Shown here piece after piece: positions 1 through 12,076 of a stretch of 64,000 nt of DNA. The translations under genes were made by a program, and so were the position numbers. Every line of letters starts with the position of its first letter. Within the stretch, counting starts at the first letter, position 1. The DNA is taken from assembly GCF_030269925.1 (NCBI RefSeq), contig NC_085116.1, forward strand, positions 1,178,001-1,242,000. The letters run 5' to 3'. This DNA is from Bombyx mori. Taxonomy: Eukaryota > Arthropoda > Insecta > Lepidoptera > Bombycidae. Under the pieces are notes generated by a model that was given only the letters and a program-made list of their open reading frames with translations, did not search any database and was not told the origin of the DNA.

Positions 1-167
1 ATATTGATATAGAAATCCACACAAGATATGCACCTACTCAATGTGTCGGTATTGAGTGATGCGTATACAAGAGTATTTATTTATTCAATTATACTTCATA
101 GCACACAAGTCGCGATAAACCAGCTATGTAAAAGGATGATTGAGACGCTGTAAGTACAAATGGCACT

Positions 168-426
168 GCCCACTGCGTTTCTCGCTGGATCTTCTCAGCG
201 AGTAGATTCTGCGAAGCACTGCTCTTGCTAGGTCTTCTTCTTCTTCTTATCAGCCCATAGACGTCCACTGCTGGACAAAGGTCTCCCCCAAGCCTCGCCA
301 AAAAGACAAAAATTTCTTGCTAGGTCTAGTGTTAGCAAATTCTCTCAAGTTGAGCCCGTGAGCTCACCTACCCGTCCGGGCATAGCTGTAATAGGCTACC
401 AGAGAATAGGCAGGGAAAAAAAAAAC
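168..426 (+). mobile_element. Jockey-type LINE 3' tail, interrupted
   Basis: The sequence matches the 3' UTR of the long LINE at 51650-55447 (block ending in TTTCTCGCTGGATCTTCTCAG, then GAGCTCACCTACCCG, then a run of A). It is a severely 5'-truncated, non-coding copy. An 81-bp foreign piece with an 11-bp duplication (TTGCTAGGTCT at 225-235 and 317-327) splits it. Confidence 0.75.
236..316 (-). mobile_element. RTE-like LINE 3' end nested in LINE tail
   Basis: On the minus strand this short insert reads through FVQQWTSMG and a stop, the C-terminus of an RTE-like endonuclease/reverse transcriptase family also seen at 31243-31960. It ends in an AAG trinucleotide tail. The flanking 11-bp direct repeat TTGCTAGGTCT shows a genuine target-primed insertion of the last 80 bp of the element. 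Confidence 0.7.
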
Positions 427-587
427 AATTGGCAGTCTTATGATTCACAAAAAAATCGATGATGGAGTAAAAGTACTGAATGCGAATCGTAAACTACTCC
501 ATATAATATTAGTATAAGCAAGACCGAAGCGGTAATTGAAGAATTGTTTCATTGTGCAGACAGGAGAATGAGCCCACTTGGTATAAT

Positions 588-950
588 TTTTTTTTATTGC
601 TTAGATGGGTGGTTTAGCTCACAGCCCACCTGGTGTTAATGTTTACTGGAGCCCATAGACATCTACAACGGCTGCCCCACCCTTCAAACCGAAACGCATT
701 ACTGCTTCACGGCAGAAATAGGCAGGGCGGTGGTACCCACCCATGCGGACTCACAAGAGGTCCTACCACCAGTACCTAATTACGCAAATTATAATTTTGC
801 AGGTTTTATTTTTATTACACGACGTTATTACTTCACCGTCAAAGTCAATCTTGAAAATTTGTTAAGTACGTATTTCATTAGAACAATTGGTACTTGCCTG
901 CGGGATTCGAACACCAATGCATCGCTAGATACGAATGCAGCTTCGAGGGT
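588..950 (-). mobile_element. tRNA-headed SINE, internally deleted
   Basis: Nearly full-length SINE in minus orientation: A-rich tail first (TTTTTATTGCTTAGATGG on the plus strand), then the GCCCCACCCTTCAAACCG core, the CGCAAATTATAATTTTGC junction and a head with the B-box complement GGGATTCGAAC. About 60 bp between CATCTACAAC and GGCTGCCCC are missing relative to the other copies. It is possibly the Bm1-type family of Bombyx; the name was not verified. Confidence 0.8.
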
Positions 951-1889
951 AAGTCCGTCAAAAAAAAACACCACTACCCAAAAGCTTGAGCAGTTCTAGA
1001 ATACAGCGAGGGTGCTGTTGTCGTATAGAGCTTTCCATAAAACTTTATTTGGAAAAAGACATATCATAAATTTGAGGGATCGTTATGATGGAATTTAAGT
1101 ACCATCATTCACAACTTAATAGTTCGTTGAATGCAACTAAGACCTTTTACTCTTCACGTCATATGGTAATCTTCACGACCAACCGGACTCACCTGCCGGT
1201 ACTATGGTAATAGTATCGGCAATACTTATGGTAATTCAAAGCACCCAAAGCTTATTATTATCAAGAGACAGTTTTTATTGCACATCTTATTTTAATGAAT
1301 CCAGACATGCTCATATGTATATATTTTTAAATATTAAAATTTATAAATATGACTAATGATTTAGTGACTAATGTAAATAATAATAAATTATTACCAGGGC
1401 TTAATATTCTAATTATTTAAAAACTCAATCTTACCTATGTTGAGGTTGAATTAGGGATAACACAACAAATCAAAAGTCCTGATTTATTAGCAAAAGCAGC
1501 GAGTGAATCCATTTTCACGTGATTCAGAACACCTTGAAAATTAAATAAAAACCTCCCGGGAACCAATCCTACGTTAATTTACAGGCGAAAGCTTAATTAA
1601 TTGCGCAATTTTTCAGTTGAGCCCTGCAGCTTTGCGGGCATTTGTCGGCTGTCAGTCCGGCTGCTGCCCGCCGACAACTGTCATCTGTCAGTCGCGAAAC
1701 GTCAGACAAAATTGACACGCGGTTACTAATTTCTGCGGTTCGGAAATTATGATTTTGGTAGTTTTTTTTTGTTTTGTTTTTAAGATTAACCGTTTCTTTG
1801 GTCAAGTGCTTGGTAATTGTTAGTAATGTGTGGTAGTCTACGCTAGACTTCAGGTGTAGAGTCCGGTCGAGGGCAATTTATTTGTGACA
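951..1889. other. Unique DNA with a TGACAG/CTGTCA cluster
   Basis: No gene or repeat recognised. Around 1640-1715 a locally GC-richer patch carries several CTGTCA/TGTCAG words in both orientations, similar to patches near 3230 and 6235. Confidence 0.4.
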
Positions 1890-2320
1890 AGCAGCTCGCT
1901 CCGGCTCCGCTCGGGTCTTTAACAAAATTTTCAACGATATATGACGTTTTTTATTATTTAAATTAAAGAACACTTATTGCGGCATAACTGTAATAGTTAG
2001 ACATATGCTGTCGCGGCACACTTTGTAAATAATAATGTGTTCTACATAGTCGTAACTCATTATTTTATTCTACCATCAATAGTTTTCGCAGGGCATGCGA
2101 AGTAAAGAATATTTTAGGTAATTTTTTTACACCTTGAGTTACATTATTGGAGTTTTAGTAAGGATTCTTAATTTTTTTTTAAAAGATTATAGCCTGTGTC
2201 ACTCGGGAATAGTGTAGCTTTGAAACACTGAAAGAATTTTTCAAATCGGTTCAGTAGTTTCGGAGCCTATTCAATACAAACAAACAAACAAATCTTGCCT
2301 CTTTATAATATTAGTATAGA
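1890..2320 (-). mobile_element. Helitron-like element, family 1
   Basis: Same family as 16766-17177. The right end reads, on the minus strand, A|TCTATACTAATATTATAAAGAGG followed by a TTTG-rich stretch, the typical 5' end of lepidopteran Helitron-like elements. The left end has GCTCCGGCTCCGCTCGGGT but has lost the terminal CTAG. No coding capacity; non-autonomous. Confidence 0.7.
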
Positions 2321-4692
2321 TATAGTTTAGTATAGAAGTATAGATATAGATATTTTTTTTTTGACTTGTTATTGTCTCGAATATTTGTGCTCGATCCCGT
2401 AAATAAATAATAAAGGACATCATAATAAGGCAGTAAAAAAGTGAAAATATATTTATGCCAACTGTCCACTCGGTAAAAAAACCCATTGCTGGTGATAGGG
2501 CGCATAACGCATAGTTTATTTTGATCATTCTGCTTATGATCGTCTTGAATCAAAGTGGTACGTTCGTAAGTGTGCTTATTATTGCTCATTGTTGACAGAT
2601 TGTTTTTTTGCTCTCAATGAGTGCACCATGTCACGGCTCATCTGGTGTTAGACGGTTACGCGAATATCGGAGATTGTATTGTTTAACACTCTTCAAACAA
2701 CGCAAAAATGCTTCGCTGTAGAGAATATACAGGATAGTAACCGTGTTGGCTCCCAAAATATTCTACCGGGTTTTATTTTTTATTATATAATGTAAGCCTT
2801 AATTTTGGAAGTCGTTTGAAAACATCTTCGAACATAGCTAAAAACTGCCAAATTGGAATTTGAAACATAATTAGAACCCAGCTTAATCGTAATATCCGGG
2901 TATACTAGAAATTTTACTCAATAGGAAGGAACGATAGAAGGCGCCACGTTTCATTATTTCCTACATTGCCATCTTATTTAATTTGTTACTACATAGTCTA
3001 AGTATCGTTTAAGCATTGTATTCGTTTACAAGCATACGTTATCATACTTATTACACTATAGTGCATCACCACTGCTCGATAGCTACAAAAAAGTGCAAGC
3101 AATTAACATTGAATTCAAAAATAAAACTGCAATTCATATCTCGAAACGCGCCAGTCACGTTAACGCATTAAAAAAAAAAACAACGACACAAATGGCGCGC
3201 TTTCACGGGCGAAATGACATTTGTCAATCAACCCCCGGCTGTCAGCTGTCAATGACAATTAATGACGTCTCATAGAAAGTTTTATTGCCACGGGATTGTG
3301 TGGACATGATTAATGCAATCACTAATGCAAATCTTCACGTTACGAACACGGACGTACGGTCGTTTTTATTGTATGTAGTGATTTATCGTTACTTTTGTAG
3401 TGAGCTCTGTGATTTTGAGCGACTATGGGCGTTAAAGTTTTTTTATTTAGCGAATCTTTGGGTTCTATTATGCACAACATTAGAAGTTGGTCACCGACTT
3501 CAGTAACTCATAATCTGTATTGGTTCACTGTCATTAAACCATTTATTTTGCTTTCAAAGGACATATTATTTAAATAAAAACGTTTATTTCAACTTTATAA
3601 ATGTTAAAGTTACTTGTACCATCCTCATAGACACCCAGTCCTTAACAGAGGTGACGAGACTAACTCGACGGTTTGTTTTCAATAGACAAGCCATATCTAT
3701 TTCTTGAAAAATACTTCTTACAAGAAAACAAATTATTCATGATTATTCTTTTAACTTACAGTATTTTTCAGCAAATATTTGATTAATTTAAAATGTGTAT
3801 TATGACGACTATAAATGATCTGAGGTTAAATAATGAAGTGTGAAAAATCGAAGTTAAGACGTTCCATTGTTTTCAGTTAAGTTTTTCTTTAATATTTAGG
3901 TACTTGGTCCCACGCAAATATTTTTTAGTTACAAATACAAGATGTGGTTTTAATAAATAGCTTTAGCACCTTTTATCGACTTGTCATTTTTTGGAAAATA
4001 TTAGCCGTAATAACTGGAATTTCTTGTATATATTTTAATTCTAACTTCAGACCCTTTAGAATTAAGTAGATTACCATTATTATAATGTACAAATTTTAGC
4101 AGTTAAATCATACAAAATTGCAGCTTGATTCTATTTATCTTCAATAAGCAACTATGGCTCCGTTACTCGAGTAAAAATAAAACATCCAAAAAAATTAAAA
4201 ACAAAATTATCGACCTACCCTCAGCGTAACAGTAAATAACATCCGCCACGGGCAAGAGCCTATAATTCACCCTCATCCCCCAACCTTCATATTTCCATCA
4301 CACGTTACCAGCAAAATACAACTGCCTTTCTTTCATTATCAGCTCGATATATCATGGCAGGGTAATGGCTTTGGGGGGTGATTCATTACCAATAAATCAA
4401 TGGACCTTGGATGTAGTAATAGGCCAAATATTGTATGTACGCGTGGTTTTTAATAGACTAAAGTTTTTTCGATCATCATGAAGAATACGTTTGCGCTAAA
4501 TTGTGTAGTGTTTGCGATTAATTTAAAATTTAATTGATGAATGAATTTAAAAGAAGTTGATCATAACTCAAATAGGACTGAGAGCGTGTTGCAGACCCAC
4601 GTGGCTGGTTACCTCAATCCTATCAATTTCTGTGACGAGCTATTCGTGCGTTCCACTTAGAGCGATAAGACAACCACCTACAATACTGTAGA
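2321..4692. other. Unique AT-rich stretch
   Basis: Starts with a short TATAGATA-type simple run next to the Helitron-like end. The rest is unique AT-rich DNA with only short chance ORFs. A TGTCAGCTGTCA palindrome-like cluster lies near 3237. Nothing else recognised. Confidence 0.4.
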
Positions 4693-4936
4693 GTTTTTTT
4701 TAATTTATTGCTTATATGGCTGGACGAGCTCACAGCCCACCTGGTGTTCAGCGGTTACTGGGGTCCATAGACATCTACAACGTAAATGCGCCACCCTCTT
4801 GAGATATAAGTTCTAAGGTCTCAGTATAGTTACAACGGCAACCCTTCAAACCGAAACGCATTACTGCTTCACGGCAGAAATAGGCGGGGTGGTGGTACCT
4901 ATCCGTGCGGACTCACAAGATGTTCTACCACCAGTA
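4693..4936 (-). mobile_element. SINE, short (head-less) class
   Basis: Minus-orientation copy of the SINE body from the A-rich tail to CCACCAGTAA. It lacks the tRNA-like head and stops at the same point as several other copies in the window. No clear target duplication. Confidence 0.8.
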
Positions 4937-5265
4937 AGACATGTCTAGCATCTCATCACCACGTAAACCGCGTGAGCCCGTCTTATACAGTAGATGCGAT
5001 CCAACACGGGACATAACCCTGCTGCGAAACAGCACAAATGTTCTTATTTCATTTCGTGATAGTAAAACCGCTGATTGGTGCGTCTTCAGCATAATATCTC
5101 CAGGCGGATAACGGTATTCTCGTAACACTGATTTCAGATATCTAATTTTATACGGTGCATTATTTTTATTTGAGATGGAAAACTATCTGTTGGTTAGGTC
5201 AGATAGGTGATCTCAATGACTCAGTCAGGATCTATATGTTGGGTTACCTCGTCCTTACATTCTTA

Positions 5266-5491
5266 TGAATCCGCGCGGGTAGGTACCACCACCCTGCCTA
5301 TTTCTGCCGTGAAACAGTAATACGTTTCGGTTTGAAGGGTGGGGCAGCCGTTGTAACTATACTTGAGACCTTAGAACTTATATCTCAAGGTGGGTGGTGC
5401 ATTTACGTTATAGATGTCCATGGGTTCCAGTAACCACTTAACACCAGGTGAGCTGTGAGCTCATCCACCCACCCAAGCAATAAAAAAAAAG
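5266..5491 (+). mobile_element. SINE body fragment
   Basis: Plus-orientation SINE copy from the GAATCCGCGCGGGTAGGTACC block to AAGCAATAAAAAAAAA. Truncated slightly inside the usual short-class boundary; no promoter boxes. Confidence 0.8.
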
Positions 5492-6559
5492 TTACAAAAA
5501 TAAAAAAACGGTGCGCGTGCAACTGGCTGCACGTGAATGAAATAAAACTTCTTTTTCGATGTCTAGTATTGTGGTTTTCTTCATTTTTCATCCTTACATC
5601 AGATTGCTTTTGTAATAGGGAATGCTGTGTATAAGATATGCGACATCTTCAACATTTATATTATATACCTATATTTTAAATTATAGACAGAAAAAAAAAT
5701 CTTTTTAAGTATTTCATTAAAATATTGGACGCTACTCGTTGCTAACGTTCGCGCTGACCTGTAATAGGTATACTAAGCGCATACTCTCGCCCTGTCTCTG
5801 TCTATTCCATGGTAGCGTTAAACTTCTAACGCAACCTTGTTGGAAGCCACATTAGAAGTTTCACTTCAATAAGTTAATCTTGGTTAAAAGCATATTTAAA
5901 GTAAACTAATATTGTTCATCTTCTCTGTTCTTCTTCGAAAGTACGGACCGCGCGGCGGATTGTGATCATCAAACACACGGAACCGTGTTGCCGGCCCGTT
6001 CCTACGCACAAGTACGCTCTGACACCGGTATCTGATAACGTTATGTTACACACACATTACTGAGATGAAGCCAAAAAGTAGCTGTCAATACTTGAGAACC
6101 CGTAAAAAAGACTATTAACAAGACTTAAAGTATATTAAAAAAAACTTCCATTAACAAATAATGAAGACAACAAAAACGATTTTTCAATAATAAAGGCGTA
6201 CGAAATTGACATTTCATTGAATAGGCTGCCGTCGTTTGAGTGACAGCTGTCAGTGATAACGTCACGACTGACAATTGACGAAGGATCACCGATCGACAAT
6301 CGCTGATACCGGGTTTTGGCGCTTGATAGACGCTTCCAGAGATACGATTTTGTTTCAATTCTCAATAATTTATCTCATTGATTTCATTTACGGCTGGTTA
6401 ATTTTTAAACTTATTTTATTTGATGTTATTATTAAGACTTGTTATTATATTGTTTACTTGTTTTCGGTTAAAGACGGTGGACGACGAAAGACAGTAAAGT
6501 TCAAGAACCATCTTGTGTTTGAGAGATAGAGCTGGTACAACGACACGCACTCACGAACT
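5492..6559. other. Unique DNA
   Basis: No gene recognised. Near 6235-6290 there is another cluster of TGACAG/CTGTCA words including GTGACAGCTGTCAGTG. The short ORFs here have no recognisable domain. Confidence 0.35.
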
Positions 6560-7185
6560 GCGTGATTTGGACGTGGTGCAGGAATTTGTGTAATTGGGGT
6601 CATTAATATCCAGTGACGGTGATTGGGAAAGAGAGTTAATCAGGAGGGCCCAGATGTCAAAATCAGCCGTGAAGCGATTGGAGAAGATTTGGAGAAATCG
6701 CAGCATAAAGAAAAAAAACTAAGATAAAGCTCATGCGAACCCTTATCTTCTCCATATTCTTGTACGCTTCTGAGACGTGGACCCTCAAGGCCCGTGCCCG
6801 ATCGAGAATTGACGCATTTGGAATGTGGTGTTGGCGCAAAATGTTGGGCATATCATGGACGGAGCTTCGTACAAATGTATCAATTCTCTCGGAGCTAAAC
6901 GTCAAGACCCGTCTACCAACAATCTGTATGCAGCGTCTCCTCAAGTACCTCGGACACGTGGCGCGACGAAATCCTGACAACTTGGAAAAACGAATAGTTG
7001 TAGGTCACGTGTAAGGAAAGAGAGGCCGAGGAAGATCGCCAACCAGGTGAACGAACATTGTAAGGGAGGCCACAAACACCAGCGTCCCGGGCGCCATTAA
7101 GCAGGCCGAATGCAGGCAACATTGGAGGAAGCTGGTGTAGAAACTAGATCAAGGTGGTCACGACCTTTAGTAAGGAGGAAGCGAC
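6560..7185 (+). pseudogene. RTE-like LINE reverse transcriptase C-terminus
   Basis: Plus-strand frame with the distal part of a LINE polymerase: a VYLGSLIS-like segment near 6590, then KRLEKIW, FLYASETWTLKARARSRIDAF, MWCWRKMLGISW and YLGHVARRNPDNLEKRIVVG, followed after a stop by RGRGRSPTR. These are the post-catalytic segments of RTE-type endonuclease/reverse transcriptases. In-frame stops (one just before the RGRGRSPTR block) and lack of the catalytic core make it a dead fragment. The clade is assigned from motif memory only. Confidence 0.75.
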
Positions 7186-8135
7186 GAAAAAGAAGCTTGA
7201 GAGAATTACGCAGCTATTGGAATTATATTGAAGGTCCCATAACCAAGCCATAAAACCTTAACAAAATAATTAAATTGTATTAAAACTTTCCCGGATAATT
7301 TACCTATATTTATAAAACTAATCACAGATAGACAAGGAGTGCTACTAAAAAAGTAAAAAATAAGTGGTTCACATTCTTTGCTCTTGAATTTTGTGCAATT
7401 TTATTGCCTACCGTACCAAGAGCCTCTTGTCTTAGTTTTACACTACCACGCCCACAGACATAATATCAATATTTCTGTGACCACGCCACTAACCGTGTTT
7501 AGTAATAGGTAGGTACCTATCCATAAACATATTTACTAATTTATACAGCGCTTGACGAATTTTGAATCTGAGCTTTAACGGTTTTAAAAACACAACTAAA
7601 AGCACTCTTGTAGCAAGAGCTTGTTATCTAGGCAACGACTATGGGGATATCCAAGACACGTACGTGGGTTGGAAATTGTGCTTTACGCAGTAACAGTACT
7701 TAACATTTCTCACTAATCCAGACCTGTTTCTTCTTACCGTAGTGAAATTATGTCACCTATTTACTATGTACATGTAATTAAAAATTTTGTAATGTAAAAT
7801 TTGTAATAAACAATTTTTGTTAAACATATTTTTTTTTGAACAGAGTATGGTCTAAATTTCATTGCCTATTTTCTAAGTTAAGACATCACACTGCAAAATT
7901 AATGGAAAAGTAATTAAAAATTTTAAAAACATAGAAAATAACATATGACAATAATTTCAAAAACATTTTTACCCTGTTTTTATAGCTGAGAAAGTCTGTT
8001 GATGCATGCCGGGATCCACACGGGAACCAAAGCCACATTAAAATTTATATATAATTCGCTTAACTCATTATACCAATATTAATGGCAATCTTCTCTCAGT
8101 TGACTATGTGCACTGTTAACAAGGATGCATAAGAG
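7186..8135. other. Unique AT-rich stretch
   Basis: No gene, repeat or RNA recognised. Confidence 0.3.
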
Positions 8136-8500
8136 CACGTCCTTACGGATCCGTCAGATCCAATAACCCGTACATTCGCCTTCAGCTCTAAGACTATGAG
8201 CCGGCTTAGAGACCCCGGTAATTATATTCGTTGAACTTGGCAAGGGGTTCGTCGTGAAACCTAACCCATACATCAGCCCGCTCAGTTTCTCGCCGGATAT
8301 TTTCAGCGGGTCGCGATTCCGATCCTGTAGTAGATTCATCCTCGAAGAAGCTTCTCTCGAGATGTTAGGTCTCCTTCGGAGGCGCTCGGGCAGCTGTTAG
8401 CTAATATTACCCCTCCTGACTGAGCCTTTGCTCGCCCACCTGTCTTGGTGAAGCTAGAAATGTCTCAGGGCCACCAGTAATCCTTCAATCATAAAAAAAA
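8136..8500 (+). mobile_element. Jockey-type LINE 3' end, sibling family
   Basis: Matches the reverse complement of the element at 29067-29617: CACGTCCTTACGGATCC, CAGCCCGCTCAGTTTCTCGCC, CTCCTTCGGAGGCGCTCGGG, then a poly(A) run after CTTCAATCAT. It shares the GCCGGAT..TTCTCAG block with the main LINE tail but ends in a different 3' terminus, so it belongs to a sister family. Non-coding remnant. Confidence 0.7.
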
Positions 8501-9459
8501 GATATTTAGAACCTAGAAAATGTCAGCTTTTCTTTTCTTATGAGAATAAAGCACAGAGATCCATAAACCAGCTGCCCTCATTATGATACAGACGAAGGCA
8601 TACCAGCAATAAGCAATACCATCTTGCTAATATAGGCCGTCACACACGGCGCTCTTATGCCTACACAAGCTTTCAATAATAAATGGTTTCGTATCTAATA
8701 AAACATATTTACTTTTCAATGCGTGTAGGCAGAACTGTTAATGCCGTATTCAAATTATGACATAAAAATACAATAAAAATAGAAAGGGCCAATCTAAATT
8801 TTGGAATAAAGCAATTAATTCAGTATAGAAAAGTTGAGCATCCGAACGTGGCCAGTGTCTTAAGTAGACGAAGCGATGCGATGGAATCGTTCAAAAGAGT
8901 TTTTTTATAGGTACTATTTTATACAGTTTTTTTTTCCTTGGTAGTATTGTATTGTTAGCTTGCATATAATGTGGGCACAACCATCCATCCTCTTCCATTA
9001 TTATGGATTATTTTAATCAATTTTACTAACTTAGAACTCATGTCTCAAAGTAAGGGATGATATATACAATCGACTCCTGTAATCACTTAATACAGGCTGG
9101 CTGGTTATACAGGTGTAATGACTAGCGTTTTAAATTTATAACACGATAACATCCAGATTTCACGTTTGAAATATAGGGTTCAGTTCCAGGTTCTATGGTA
9201 TCGAGGCAACACGTGGAGTGTCTGTCCTCTCCGGCTGGTCTGGCCTTTGATTTCATTGCTGCTGTAGAATTAAGAACGCATTCAAATGACAAGTGTGGAC
9301 GTAGTTGGAACTCGTACCATTGTCCCATATTGCCCGGCGAAGGTGATTTGCAAAATAAACGAAAACCGTAATGTAACAAATAATAAAAACTTGGAATTAT
9401 TTTTTGACCATGCCTCAATGTGGTAGCGTGGTGTACGTGAGCTTCGGTAATCCGTTTTT
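8501..9459. other. Unique DNA with a decayed SINE trace
   Basis: Mostly unrecognised. A very decayed plus-orientation SINE tail (ACTTAGAACTCATGTCTCAA ... AATCACTTAATACAGG) can be followed at roughly 9020-9100. Confidence 0.35.
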
Positions 9460-9700
9460 TTAGACCTGGATAGACAGCCCGGCTTACAGTCCACTTGGTA
9501 CAGTACAGTACAGTAGTAACCAAAGCCTATAGAAATAAAAAACGTAAAAGCCGCCACTCACCTTCAGACATGAATTCTAAGTCTTAATTTTATAGTACAC
9601 GTTTGCCCCACCCTTCAAGCTTTTACTGTTTCATAGCAGAAATTGACAAGATGATGGTACTTAGCCATGCGGGCTCATAAGACCTACCACCAATAAATAG
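9460..9700 (-). mobile_element. Decayed SINE, short class
   Basis: Degenerate minus-orientation SINE: GCCGCCACTCACCTTC, GCCCCACCCTTCAAGC, ATGCGGGCTCATAAG and CTACCACCAATAA are recognisable in order. Old copy; the overlapping ORFs of 90-133 codons are unlikely to be genes. Confidence 0.55.
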
Positions 9701-9751
9701 TAGGCTAGCTGTAAGTCGTCGGTTTGGCCTTCTACGCCAATAGCCCCCAAA

Positions 9752-9954
9752 TTGGTAAAATTCACTGACTTTCTCTCCGGGTCTTCTCGGTGGGTCGCGA
9801 TCCCGATCTGGTGGTAGATTCAGCGAAGCACTGCTCTTGCTAGGGCTAGTGTTAACAGCTTCTCCCAAGTTGAGCTCCGTGAGATCACTTACCAAGCCAT
9901 GCGTAGCTGGACCAGTCCTTGGAGGCTAGCAATGATTAGTAAGGGAGAAAAAAA
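9752..9954 (+). mobile_element. Jockey-type LINE 3' tail
   Basis: TTTCTCTCCGGGTCTTCTCGG, GGTGGTAGATTCAGCGAAGC, CTCTTGCTAGGGCTAGTG and a terminal GGGAGAAAAAAA match the 3' UTR of the LINE at 51650-55447. 5'-truncated, non-coding. Confidence 0.7.
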
Positions 9955-10468
9955 CCAATAAGTTGATATAAATCATAATATATCATATCTCCATTCATAT
10001 GATCACTCCCAGTAATGCATACAAGCGTCCTAAACCTAAATATTTAGAGCAGCGATGTTGTAAAGTTATTAAAGCTATAAAATAGCATTTTTATGGTCCC
10101 CGCAGCATACAGAGCCGAGGCTGACTGGCGTACACCATAATAAAATGAAATGAAACGAAGTCATGATTTATTTTGTACCTGCTGGGATCGTTTTATGCAG
10201 TTGAGATTGAATTTGATTGGCTTGTTACGTCATACGCGTTTGTGGCTAATAACGCGCCTACCGTCTTCTGATAGATTTAGATATCGCAAACTGATTATTT
10301 GTTTAAGTATTCTGAAAAATATATTATTAATGGTTATTTTGTTTTTTAAGTCACTCCATTTACTGTCGACCTTTTAAAATGTTCAATCTAATCAAATAAG
10401 TTTTAACATAATTAGCGTAATAATATACACATACTGTTTACATTTTGTTTGTCGATGAAATATTTATC
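9955..10468. other. Unique DNA
   Basis: No recognisable feature; a 75-codon ORF at 10150-10377 (+) has no domain I know. Confidence 0.3.
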
Positions 10469-10668
10469 GGAGTTGTCCACTGAGTTACTCACCGGATCTT
10501 CTCAGTGGTTCGCGATTCCGATCTGGTGGTAGATTCCGCACTGCTCTTACTAGGGCTAGCGTTAGCAAATTCTCTCACCTTGAGTCCGTGAGCTCATCTA
10601 CCCCTCCAGGCGTAGCTAGAATAGCCTCTTAAGCTCCCAGCGATTAGGTAGGGAAGAAATAAATATCG
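10469..10668 (+). mobile_element. Jockey-type LINE 3' tail
   Basis: CACCGGATCTTCTCAGTGG, GATCTGGTGGTAGATTC, CTCTTACTAGGGCTAGCG, GTGAGCTCATCTACCCC and a degenerate A tail. Same family as 51650-55447, truncated within the 3' UTR. Confidence 0.7.
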
Positions 10669-10915
10669 GGGCTACCTTTGGAAACTAGTAAATCGATAAT
10701 ACGAACACCAATTTATGGCAGTTGCGTTTTTTATCGCTGCATAAAACCGTCCAACAATCGACATTCGAAAATTATTCATTTTAAAACAGTGCGACACAAC
10801 GTCATGTAACCATGATCTATGGATGCGTTCGCGAATGCTCTACGTGCTGCTTGGTAAGCTATCACATGCCCCACATTGAAAGATGGATTATTAAAGAGTA
10901 TTAGTAGTAGTTGTA

Positions 10916-11107
10916 TTAACCACAGACACAGCCCACTGAGTTTCTCGCCGGATCTTCTCAGTGGGTCGCGTTTCCGATTCGAAGCACTGCTCTTGCTAGG
11001 GCCAGTGAGCAACACTCCGGTTTGAGCCCCGTGAGCTCACCTACATGTTAGGGCGTATCTGAAATAGCCTCTCAAGGCTATCAGCATAGGTAGGAAAAAA
11101 AAAAAAT
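10916..11107 (+). mobile_element. Jockey-type LINE 3' tail
   Basis: Well preserved: AGCCCACTGAGTTTCTCGCC, CTCAGTGGGTCGCGTTTCC, GGTTTGAGCCCCGTGAGC, CTCTCAAGGCTATCAGC, GGTAGG then 12 or more A. It starts just after the LINE stop-codon region, so it is a 3'-UTR-only copy or a separate short element with the same tail. Confidence 0.8.
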
Positions 11108-11163
11108 AAAGGATGGAAAGATTCGGAGAGTCCGTCATCTTGTAGTAGTGGTACTCAGGTTTA

Positions 11164-11348
11164 CTTTTTTCTCCTACCTAATATCCGGTAGCCTCGTTTA
11201 GTCTGGTTTTGCCAAATTGCTAAGTGAGCTCATAGGGCTCAGTCCGAAAGACTGCTAAGCAGCAAAGCAAGGGCAGTGCTTCGTTAAATCTACCACGGGA
11301 TCGGAATCGCGACCCCTGAGAAGATCCTGCGAATTCAGTGGATTATGA
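11164..11348 (-). mobile_element. Jockey-type LINE 3' tail
   Basis: Minus-orientation relative of the previous copy (T run, CCTACC, then GCAGTGCTTCG, ATCTACCACGGGATCGG, CTGAGAAGATCCTGCG). Opposite orientation to the copy only about 60 bp away, so the pair could fold back. Confidence 0.65.
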
Positions 11349-11358
11349 ATTATATGAA

Positions 11359-11625
11359 AAACCCGCAAAATTATAATTTGCGTATTTACTGGTGGTAGGA
11401 CCTCTTGTGAGTCCGCACGGGTAGATACCACCGCCCCGCCTATTTCTGCCGTGAAGCAATAATGCGTTTCGGTTTGAAGGCTGGGGCAGCCGTTGTAACT
11501 ATACTGAGACCTTATAACTTATATTTCAAGGTGGGTGAGCATTAACGGTCTATGGGCTCCTTTAACCACTTAGCACCAAGTGCGCTGTAAGCTCGTCCAC
11601 AGATCTAAGCAATAAAAATAAAAAT
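11359..11625 (+). mobile_element. SINE, head-truncated
   Basis: Begins in the junction palindrome (ACCCGCAAAATTATAATTTG), then ACTGGTGGTAGGACC and the full body to AAGCAATAAAAATAAAAA. Lacks the tRNA-like head. Confidence 0.8.
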
Positions 11626-12076
11626 TATGTCTGTAGGTTGCACAATAGCTGTCAAAAAAGGACGACGTTGCTTCCAATTGCTTCCTTTAGTTTGAACAAG
11701 TCGTTACGTAGACTTAATTAAAACTATATTGACGGTTTAATATTGCTCTTATGGTTTTATTAAATAAAATTAAAAGTTAGTTAACACAATATTGAAATGT
11801 CGACGAAAAACATCGTGGTCGTCCCTAACTAGGAAAACCGTAAATTATTAGAAACGTCCAAAATAATATAGGCAAGATTAACACGCAAAACTATTTAGTT
11901 TGAATTACACCTGAAAAGTATTGCAATAAAGTATATACCTTAAAAAGGCTCAAATCTATGCGCGTGTTAATTTCGCTACGTAGATTTCACACGCCACTGG
12001 TCACCGTCGGTTCGATTCAACTTCGTGTACCTAATAATGCGATGATAACAATGCTCAATATATTCACAGACTTTGG
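11626..12076. other. Unique DNA
   Basis: Nothing recognised. Confidence 0.3.

Noticed and set aside
9122..9557. Overlapping 133- and 91-codon minus ORFs
   Set aside because: They lie partly over a decayed SINE, overlap each other in different frames and show no domain.
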